A stretch of DNA of 64,000 bases from Candidatus Saccharimonadota bacterium. GTDB lineage: Bacteria > Patescibacteriota > Saccharimonadia > Saccharimonadales > Saccharimonadaceae. The notes below the pieces were generated by a model. It saw only the letters and a list, made by a program, of their open reading frames with translations. It searched no databases and was not told the DNA's origin. A program made the translations under genes and the position numbers. Positions within the stretch are counted from its first letter, which is position 1. Every line of letters starts with the position of its first letter. The DNA lies in assembly GCA_017545525.1 (NCBI GenBank), contig JAFWMT010000007.1, positions 62,001 through 126,000 of the forward strand, written 5' to 3'. Positions 57,801 to 64,000 of this stretch are shown here, in pieces.

Positions 57801-59447
57801 ATGAGTCAATTATCGTATGATGGGCCGATAGTTTTGGCAATCTTAGACGGAGTGGGATTAGCTCCAGACGGACCGGGTAATGCCGTTGCGAGAGCTCGCA
57901 CGCCTTTTCTAGGCCAAGCCTCGACCATCTATCCCCACATCGCCCTCGAGGCTTCCGGCGAACACGTCGGTTTACTCCCAAACCAAATGGGCAATTCTGA
58001 AGTCGGCCATAATACTATGGGCTGTGGCCGCATTATTAAACAAGGTATTGCTCATATTGAAGAAGCTTTTGTGACTGGTAAAGTTTTTTCCTCTGATGCC
58101 TGGAAGGGCGCAATTACTAGGGTCCTTAGTGAAAACAGAGGTAAACTTGACAATTCTAACGATGTGTGGTATAATGAAAAGATAGCGCCTGCTACTCTAC
58201 ATTTCGCAGGAATCTTTTCTGATGGTGGTGTTCATAGTCACATCTCTCATCTCGAACAAATGGTTGAACAAGCTTACAACGAAGGCGTAAGACGAATTAG
58301 AGTTCATGCCGTTTTTGATGGACGCGATGTTCCGCCTCAAGCTGAACCGAAATTTATTAAAAGATTCGAAGAATTTGCTCAACGTTTTCCTGATGCTGAT
58401 ATCAAAATTGCTTCCGGCGGGGGGCGCATGGTTTGTATTGCTGACCGCTACGAAAATGATTGGTCGGTAGTTGAACGTGGTTTTAAAATGATGGTTGACG
58501 GAGAAGCAGATTATTATTTCCATTCTGCCGAAGAGGGGATTTCTATATTACGTCGTATCAATCCCGAAGTCCAAGATCAATATCTCCCACCTTTCGTCGT
58601 CGTAGATACGAATGAACAGCCTTTAGGTAAAATCGAAAAAGGCGACGCCCTTATTTATTTCGATTTCCGCGCCGATCGCGCCATTGAAATTGCTATGGCT
58701 TTCACTTACTGGGATTTCCCTTACTTTAATCGTGGCGCCTATTCTCCTCTCGATGTATATTTCGTCGGCATGACCGAATATAATTCTGATACTCACGTTC
58801 CTGAACACCGGCTCGTCGAACCTGTTCATATCAATGAAACCTTAAGTGAATTCCTTGGCTCAAAAAATATCTCGGAACTAGCTGTCAGCGAAACTGTTAA
58901 ATTCGGCCATATTACTTACTACTTTAACGGTAATAGCTACGAGAACGCCCCCGGCGAAGAATCCATTAAAATAGAATCGTACACTGAACCGTTTGAGACT
59001 AGACCATGGATGCGCTGCGCTGAAATTACGGATGCTGTTTTAGATAATCTGGACAAATATAAATTCGTCCGCGTTAATTACCCAGGCGGAGACATGGTTG
59101 GACATACCGCCGATATCGACGCAACCATCATCGCCATGGAATCTATCGATCTAAGCTTAAAACGCATTTACGACCAAGTCAAAACTCTTGGTGGGGCACT
59201 CATTATCGTTGCAGACCATGGCAACGCTGAAGAATTATTAGATGAATACGGGAAACCAAAAACTGCCCATACTACTAATAAAGTTCCCTGTATTATTTGC
59301 GATGATACTGATAACCGCGGAAAATACCAATTATCACATTTCGAAAAACCAGGACTAGCTAATCTAGCCCCGACTATCGCTTTCTTACTTGGACAAACCG
59401 ATTATCCAGAATCTTGGTCTAATTCATTACTCGAATTTAAAGATTAA
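57801..59447 (+). CDS. gpmI: 2,3-bisphosphoglycerate-independent phosphoglycerate mutase
   Basis: 548 residues. Conserved metal and Ser site: IVLAILDGVGLAPDGPGNAVARA near residue 10 and LLPNQMGNSEVGHNTMGCGRII near 60 (catalytic Ser in GNSEVGH); ASGGGRMVCIADRYENDW near 205, YFDFRADRAIEIAMAF, and VADHGNAEELLDEYGKPKTAHTTNKVPCII near 465. It interconverts 3- and 2-phosphoglycerate in glycolysis with two Mn ions. Stop overlaps the galU stop by 4 bases; the two genes are convergent. Confidence 0.96.
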   Translation: MSQLSYDGPIVLAILDGVGLAPDGPGNAVARARTPFLGQASTIYPHIALEASGEHVGLLPNQMGNSEVGHNTMGCGRIIKQGIAHIEEAFVTGKVFSSDAWKGAITRVLSENRGKLDNSNDVWYNEKIAPATLHFAGIFSDGGVHSHISHLEQMVEQAYNEGVRRIRVHAVFDGRDVPPQAEPKFIKRFEEFAQRFPDADIKIASGGGRMVCIADRYENDWSVVERGFKMMVDGEADYYFHSAEEGISILRRINPEVQDQYLPPFVVVDTNEQPLGKIEKGDALIYFDFRADRAIEIAMAFTYWDFPYFNRGAYSPLDVYFVGMTEYNSDTHVPEHRLVEPVHINETLSEFLGSKNISELAVSETVKFGHITYYFNGNSYENAPGEESIKIESYTEPFETRPWMRCAEITDAVLDNLDKYKFVRVNYPGGDMVGHTADIDATIIAMESIDLSLKRIYDQVKTLGGALIIVADHGNAEELLDEYGKPKTAHTTNKVPCIICDDTDNRGKYQLSHFEKPGLANLAPTIAFLLGQTDYPESWSNSLLEFKD

Positions 59448-60274
59448 TTCCTGCACACTACATTATTCGCGTGCAGCCACCCTTCAACCGAACCACCATC
59501 TAAATATTCGCCTTTTGTTGTCGCAATTCTCATCACACCACCATCCTTAATATACTCATCAATCGGGTCAGTTACCATGTATTCTTGGTCCTTTGGACCA
59601 AAATCATGCTCATTCACATATTTCACAATTCTTTTCAACAGTTCCGACGACATAATATATTTCGAAACATTAATTAAATTACTCAGCGCTTCTTCCGGCG
59701 TCGGTTTTTCTACTACATCAACCAACTTTCCGTCTTTTTCAGAAAGCACACCATATTTCTCAACTTTTTCTTTTTCAATCTCTACTCCCAAAATCGCCGA
59801 ATCCGTTTCGTTTTTAACTGCCTTAATCAAAGCTTTTGAAGCCGACTCACCGCCCGGATTCCAAATAAAATCATCACCCATAAAAACTAGCACCGGTTCG
59901 TCCAAACTATATTCCTCAACTACCATTGCAATCGGTACCGCTGTGCCATATTTTCCCGCCGGATCCTGCACGGTATAATGAATCGTCACATCATCCGGCA
60001 AAGTCTTTGCTAATTTTAATCTATCTTCTTTTCCTCGTTCAATTAAGTACTGATTTAAAGCCAAATTGTCTTTATAGAATTCCCTCACTTGACATGGTTC
60101 AACATTAGAAATCACCATGTAAATATCCTTGATTCCAGATTCAATTAATTCCTGCACCGAATAATCAACCAAAGGACGATTACCTACCGGCAACATTGAT
60201 TTTTCAATAATTTTCGTAATCGGTAGTCTTCTTGTTCCCCAACCCGCTACCGGAATAATAGCTTTCGTAATCAT
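59444..60274 (-). CDS. galU: UTP-glucose-1-phosphate uridylyltransferase
   Basis: 276 residues. Nucleotidyltransferase start IIPVAGWGTRRLPITKIIEKSMLPVGNRPLVDYSVQELIESGI, then VQDPAGKYGTAVPIAMV, VFMGDDFIWNPGGESA (metal Asp) and a C-terminal GEYLDGGSVEGWLHANNVV. It makes UDP-glucose, precursor of the glucuronate/galacturonate donors used by the glycan locus. The -10 lies 9 bases above the start. It is shorter than the E. coli enzyme but typical of Gram-positive GalU. Confidence 0.92.
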   Translation of the reverse strand: MITKAIIPVAGWGTRRLPITKIIEKSMLPVGNRPLVDYSVQELIESGIKDIYMVISNVEPCQVREFYKDNLALNQYLIERGKEDRLKLAKTLPDDVTIHYTVQDPAGKYGTAVPIAMVVEEYSLDEPVLVFMGDDFIWNPGGESASKALIKAVKNETDSAILGVEIEKEKVEKYGVLSEKDGKLVDVVEKPTPEEALSNLINVSKYIMSSELLKRIVKYVNEHDFGPKDQEYMVTDPIDEYIKDGGVMRIATTKGEYLDGGSVEGWLHANNVVCRN

Positions 60275-60283
60275 AATACGAAA

Positions 60284-60292
60284 ATTATACCA
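60284..60292 (-). promoter_or_regulatory. Extended -10 of galU
   Basis: TGGTATAAT on the minus strand, 9 bases before the ATG at 60274. Confidence 0.6.
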
Positions 60293-60317
60293 AATCGCTT
60301 AGTAATTTGTCAAAAGA

Positions 60318-60352
60318 CAAAAATGAGTTGGACTTACATCCAACTCATTTTT
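60318..60352. terminator. Terminator of the arginine operon carrier gene
   Basis: ATGAGTTGGA, 6-base loop, TCCAACTCAT with A and T runs on both sides (60323-60348). It lies between the carrier stop and the galU promoter. Confidence 0.92.
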
Positions 60353-60366
60353 TCTATCTCTTATTA

Positions 60367-62145
60367 TTATATTGAGAATAGACAAAGTACAATAATGTTC
60401 ACCACCGCGATACACGCTACTACTCGAATGCCCCACTTGAACCAAGTTGAGTAATCGACTTTAGCAAGCGCAAGACCAGCCATAATTGCACCACAAGTCG
60501 GCGTAATTAAGTTGACCAAACCATTTGCTGCAACAATTGTCATTGCTGCTACATTGGTACTGTAGCCAAGATTGGCTGCCACCGGCGCAATAATCGGCGT
60601 CGAAAGCGTAGCAAGACCAGATGATGATGGCACCAATACTGATAACACTACATGTAATATATAGTTTAGCGGTACAAACGCCATTTCCGGCAAAGTTGCC
60701 AAGAAATCTGACGCGTTGTAGATGATGAAGTTATCTAATGACGTTTGGGCCATCAATACTGATGCACCTCGCGCCACCGCGATTACCAATACCACGCCAA
60801 TCATATCATCCGCCCCATCGATAAATGTATCGATGAAGCCATGTTCACCTTGACGATTAACAATTGCTAATAGGATTGAAGCTAACAAGAACCACAATGC
60901 TGCTTCATAGAACCACCAGGCTCCGAGCGGCGCACCCGTCAACCATCCAGTCCATGAATCAAAGAATGTAATTCCAAAATCGCCCCATGGGATAAACCCA
61001 ATAATCATCACAAGGAACGTTAGCCCAAAGATAATCAACGAGGCAATCTGTGTTCCAGTTAATTTTAGAGCTTCTTCTTTAGCATTCAAGAAATTCGAAT
61101 ATTTCTTTTCTGCAGCTGCCTGTTCACGCAATGAAAGGAATGTCGAACCCTTATCACGTTGTACTTTCTTCGCATATTTTACTACAAAGAACGCCGAAAT
61201 TGCGAGTGTTGTTAACCATAATACTGTCGCAATCAAAATAACCGTACCCTGGTTAAATTCAATCCCCGCGTCTTTCATTGCTGAAACCGCTACACCAGTT
61301 GCAAATGGGTTAATCGTAGACCCAAGCACACCAGAACCAGCGCCTAGCAAAATCGTAGCAACACCTACGAGCGGATCTAGCCCCGCCGCGAACATAGTTG
61401 CCGCAATTAATACATAAAAACCTACGCTTTCTTCAAGGAACCCGTAAGTAGTACCTAGAATCGAGAAGATAAACATTAGCGCCAAGATAAGCAAATATTC
61501 TTTACCATGCATCTTCTTTACTAAAATCTTAATCCCCGTTTCCAAGGCTTTAGTCTTAGCCATCATAGCTAAGAACCCACCAAGTACCATTACGAAGATA
61601 CAGACATCAATGGCATTCTCAAAACCGAGAATCGGTGCCATCAGAATTTGGTAAAGCGCAGCTCCTTCTACACCAGAACCATCTTTGATTACACAACCAT
61701 CTTCGCCATAGACTTCTTCGCAAGCTTCCAAAGACTCGAAAGTTTCTGATTCAGTTTCTTCCTCAGCCCCAATCGTTTCTACAGCTTCAGCCTCAGTTTC
61801 ATCTTCAGCTTCTTTTTCAGCATCTAATGAAGAGATTACCATCGCATCTTCATCATCGGCATCCTCTTCATCTAGAACTGGTTCTTCATCCCCTACTGTC
61901 GGTTCAACAGCTTCACCTGTTGACAAATTTAATACTTCGTCTTCACTTGCCGGGACTTCACCTTCCCATTCTCCAGGACCAACTTCAACGGATTCATCCG
62001 TTTCGTCAACCGGCGCCATCACATATTGTGCTTTCGGCAATACATGCGACAAAATACCAAGGAGAATGATCAAAATCATAATAATCGAGTATGCAGAGAG
62101 CATCGCTCGACTACGTTTCTTGCTTCGATTTTTCTTCCTAAACAT
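60367..62145 (-). CDS. YfcC/ArcD-like basic amino acid carrier with acidic extracytoplasmic insert
   Basis: 592 residues, DcuC/YfcC family. Basic N-terminus, first helix (AYSIIMILIILLGILSHVL), then an unusual loop of about 120 residues (roughly 40-160) that is extremely rich in Glu and Asp (e.g. LDEEDADDEDAMVISS) and contains one Cys pair; next ten to twelve helices with ATILLGAGSGVLGSTINPFATG near 270 and SLDNFIIYNASDFLATLPEM and VLVPSSSGLATLSTPIIAPVA near 500. Next to arcA/arcB it most likely exchanges arginine for ornithine. AAAAGGATTTAAA is the ribosome binding site. Confidence 0.85.
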   Translation of the reverse strand: MFRKKNRSKKRSRAMLSAYSIIMILIILLGILSHVLPKAQYVMAPVDETDESVEVGPGEWEGEVPASEDEVLNLSTGEAVEPTVGDEEPVLDEEDADDEDAMVISSLDAEKEAEDETEAEAVETIGAEEETESETFESLEACEEVYGEDGCVIKDGSGVEGAALYQILMAPILGFENAIDVCIFVMVLGGFLAMMAKTKALETGIKILVKKMHGKEYLLILALMFIFSILGTTYGFLEESVGFYVLIAATMFAAGLDPLVGVATILLGAGSGVLGSTINPFATGVAVSAMKDAGIEFNQGTVILIATVLWLTTLAISAFFVVKYAKKVQRDKGSTFLSLREQAAAEKKYSNFLNAKEEALKLTGTQIASLIIFGLTFLVMIIGFIPWGDFGITFFDSWTGWLTGAPLGAWWFYEAALWFLLASILLAIVNRQGEHGFIDTFIDGADDMIGVVLVIAVARGASVLMAQTSLDNFIIYNASDFLATLPEMAFVPLNYILHVVLSVLVPSSSGLATLSTPIIAPVAANLGYSTNVAAMTIVAANGLVNLITPTCGAIMAGLALAKVDYSTWFKWGIRVVACIAVVNIIVLCLFSI

Positions 62146-62146
62146 T

Positions 62147-62290
62147 TTAAATCCTTTTAACGTTAATATTTTCCCCCGCTAGACTTATCCCCCTTACTAC
62201 CATCAGATTAATCGTTCGAATTGCCTTACAGTCAATTCTTCTCACTTCTCTGACGTCTATCCTTTTTCTTTCTTTTATGTTAATTTTCAT
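62147..62290 (-). CDS. Possible small basic protein between arcA and the carrier (47 residues)
   Basis: MKINIKERKRIDVREVRR ... NINVKRI, a basic 47-residue frame on the minus strand with AAAAGG upstream and a stop 1 base above the carrier start region. It fills most of the 206-base gap between arcA and the carrier. No family, weak evidence; could be an untranslated spacer. Confidence 0.25.
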   Translation of the reverse strand: MKINIKERKRIDVREVRRIDCKAIRTINLMVVRGISLAGENINVKRI

Positions 62291-62351
62291 TTTTTTCCTT
62301 TTATTTAGAAATTTTATTTTTGTCTCTCAACTTTTTTCAATCTACCTCCCG

Positions 62352-63581
62352 CTACGCCTCCTCTCTGACGAGCGCCATCGTCATACAATGCGTTCCGCCT
62401 CGGCCTCTAGAAAGTTCAGAACTAGGAATTTCAATAACTCTAATTCCGTGTCTTCTAAGAGCTTCATTCGTCACAAAATTTCGATCATACGCTGTCACCA
62501 CTCCAGGTTTTACGCAGAACAAATTCACTCCATCGCTCCATTGTTCGCGCTCTGCATCAATTCTTCTGCCATTTCCACATTTGATTAATTCTACTTTATT
62601 AAGATGAAGATATTTCTCTAAGACTTTCTGTAAGCCTTGATGGATTTCTACAATATCTAATTCCCCGCCTGCACCTTTAGTAATTTCATAAATCGTCGAG
62701 ATATCCATAATCGCATCTTGCACTGCAAATTTATCTACATCAATTCTCGTCATCACTGTATCAAGATGCATAAAGCTTCTCTCATCCGGGATATCAATCG
62801 CCAATACATACTTAAATGTATTGTTCTTATCTTTAAACAAATTCTTCGCAAATGTCGCAATTGCATCCGGCTCAGTCCTCTGCGAAATTCCAATGGCAAT
62901 CACTTCTTTCGATAATACTTGGATATCTCCACCTTCAATTGAATATGGTTCAGTCCGATCATAATATAATTTTATATCATCATAAAATGGATGATATTTG
63001 AACACATAATCAAAGAACATTGACTCACGATTACGCGTAGCTGCCCACATTTTATGTAGTGTCGCACCATGTCCAATCGTCGAAATCGGATCTCTCGGAC
63101 AATAAATATTTGGAATCGGATCAAGAATCATCTTCCCAATATCACGTGTCGCATAAAAACCTGAAACATTTCTCAACTTCTTCAATTCAGTAATATCCGT
63201 ACCAGCAATGCATTTTTTCACTAAATCACGGTTGTCTTTATAGCTATTCAAGAAATCAAAACAATGTTTTGCTAATTTAGCCGAAGTCACTCCGGCCTCG
63301 GCAATAAATTGCTCAATAAATTTTCGTCGTACTGTCCTTCCACCAGCATCTAAAGCTTCCGCTATTAAATCCGTTACATAAACTACCTCTACTCCTTCTT
63401 CTCTTAATGCATTCGCAAAAGCGTCGTGTTCTTGTTGAGCCACCTTTAAGTAGGGTATTTCATCGAACAACAATCGATTAAGTGAATTAGGTGTTAAATT
63501 CAAGAACTCGTCTCCGGGCCGATGTAATAACACCTTTTTTAATGGTGCAATTTCACAGAAATTGCAAATTGCGTTCCGCAT
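62352..63581 (-). CDS. arcA: Arginine deiminase
   Basis: 409 residues. Conserved residues: CEIAPLKKVLLHRPGDEFLNLTPNSL at the start, FYATRDIGKMILDPIPNIYCPRDPISTIG near 145, YSIEGGDIQVLSKEVIAIGISQRTEP (Glu-Gly-Gly-Asp) near 215, HLDTVMTRID near 275 and the nucleophile Cys in RGRGGTHCMTMALVREE at the very end. It converts arginine to citrulline and ammonia, the first step of the ADI pathway. It starts in the overlap TAATG with the arcB stop and has a strong AGGAGG ribosome binding site. Confidence 0.97.
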   Translation of the reverse strand: MRNAICNFCEIAPLKKVLLHRPGDEFLNLTPNSLNRLLFDEIPYLKVAQQEHDAFANALREEGVEVVYVTDLIAEALDAGGRTVRRKFIEQFIAEAGVTSAKLAKHCFDFLNSYKDNRDLVKKCIAGTDITELKKLRNVSGFYATRDIGKMILDPIPNIYCPRDPISTIGHGATLHKMWAATRNRESMFFDYVFKYHPFYDDIKLYYDRTEPYSIEGGDIQVLSKEVIAIGISQRTEPDAIATFAKNLFKDKNNTFKYVLAIDIPDERSFMHLDTVMTRIDVDKFAVQDAIMDISTIYEITKGAGGELDIVEIHQGLQKVLEKYLHLNKVELIKCGNGRRIDAEREQWSDGVNLFCVKPGVVTAYDRNFVTNEALRRHGIRVIEIPSSELSRGRGGTHCMTMALVREEA

Positions 63582-64000
63582 TATTTTTCCTCCTTTTTAT
63601 ATAATGTTAAGAACATCACTGCTTTAATTGTATGCATTCTATTTTCTGCTTCATCAAATACAATTGAACGTTCTGATTCGAATACTTCATTCGTTACTTC
63701 CATCTCGCTAATTCCAAATTTTTCATTTACGTCTCGCGCCACTGAAGTGCTTAAATCATGAAAAGATGGCAACGCATGCAAGAACACCGCTGTCGGCTTC
63801 GCTCGATTCATTAATTCCATATTTACTTGGTAAGGCTTCAGTTGCTCAATTCTCTCACCCCATTTTTCTTTATCTTCGCCCATCGATAGCCATACATCTG
63901 CATAAATCGCATCCGCCTTTCCATCCAATTCCGCCAAATCATCCGTTATCGTAATTGTGCAGCCATTTTTTTCTGCAATCGGCATACATTGTGCAACAAT
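63581..64000 (-). CDS. arcB: Ornithine carbamoyltransferase, C-terminal part (start outside window)
   Basis: The visible 139 codons are the C-terminal half of an ornithine carbamoyltransferase. They include DAIYADVWLSMGEDKEK (the DVWxSMG motif), a region corresponding to ornithine binding, and FLHALPSFHD, where the usual HCLP has Ala in place of the catalytic-site Cys. The end EVFESERSIVFDEAENRMHTIKAVM is canonical. The catabolic enzyme makes carbamoyl phosphate from citrulline; a carbamate kinase (arcC) should follow or precede but is not within this window. It is the first visible gene of the minus-strand arc operon. Confidence 0.93.
   Translation of the reverse strand: MVAQCMPIAEKNGCTITITDDLAELDGKADAIYADVWLSMGEDKEKWGERIEQLKPYQVNMELMNRAKPTAVFLHALPSFHDLSTSVARDVNEKFGISEMEVTNEVFESERSIVFDEAENRMHTIKAVMFLTLYKKEEK

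Noticed and set aside
62277-62588. Plus-strand frames opposite arcA, and other long antisense frames in the ribosomal operon
   Set aside because: They mirror strongly conserved genes on the other strand, lack ribosome binding sites and encode low-complexity or arbitrary sequence.
1-64000. Alternative genetic code with UGA as Gly
   Set aside because: Many genes end in TGA at overlaps with the next start, frames are intact with the standard code, and RF2 is present.
1-64000. CRISPR array, insertion sequence or prophage
   Set aside because: No regularly spaced repeats, transposase, integrase or phage structural genes were seen.

Overview
The window reads like a chromosomal segment of a Candidatus Saccharibacteria (TM7; CPR/Patescibacteria) genome. 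The grounds are an arginine deiminase module (arcA, arcB, YfcC-type carrier), very compact gene packing, small host-type proteins without known relatives, a reduced S10/spc ribosomal cluster, and a Gram-positive-like wall and surface-protein repertoire. UGA is an ordinary stop here (many genes end in TGA and an RF2 gene is present), which argues against the UGA-recoded CPR lineages. The lineage call is inference from gene content, not from a marker search.

Layout. 1-8131: surface-glycan locus: partial UDP-glucuronate epimerase, a lone glycosyltransferase, then a minus-strand operon of two glycosyltransferases, a CgeB-like transferase, Wzx flippase, Wzy polymerase and a TupA-like ATP-grasp, all joined by stop/start overlaps. 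The operon promoter has a 14-base C/G homopolymer upstream of it. 8319-15119: ribosomal operon rplC to rpsH on the minus strand, without rpsJ, rpmC or the distal spc genes, with a structured leader. 15150-18757: four small unrecognised genes, most with their own promoter, long leader and terminator, around prfB. 18760-30385: dusB, an Erm-like methyltransferase, a murD-murL pair, an M16 peptidase, secA, hpf, serS, rsmA and a G5/transglycosylase resuscitation factor. 30412-30664: a candidate stand-alone noncoding RNA with a consensus promoter and terminator. 30746-36250: a CPTCG membrane protein plus DsbA-like protein, rarA, membrane and small unknown proteins, an EEP-fold hydrolase. 36300-46800: tRNA-Phe, hisS, glyS, ppa, recO, a minimal two-component pair, xseAB, a YbhN-type membrane protein, a TRM11-like methyltransferase, rpmA. 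46798-51783: tyrS, an rnhA broken by an in-frame TAG, clpP, clpC with a CIRCE operator. 51817-60274: anchored proteins including a large surface metallo-beta-lactamase-fold protein with InlB-type repeats, an acyl-adenylate ligase, gpmI, galU. 60367-64000: arginine deiminase catabolism.

How it works together. The catabolic arginine pathway (deiminase, ornithine carbamoyltransferase, antiporter-like carrier) can give ATP and ammonia. GalU and the epimerase supply activated sugars to the glycan locus; MurD/MurL and the Rpf-like protein concern peptidoglycan; ClpC/ClpP, HPF and CIRCE form a stress module.

The strongest genome-scale pattern is the start signal: about twenty genes have an extended -10 element (TG-N-TATAAT) ending only 5 to 9 bases before the start codon, so that the message should be leaderless. 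Operon-internal genes and the unrecognised small genes use Shine-Dalgarno leaders instead.
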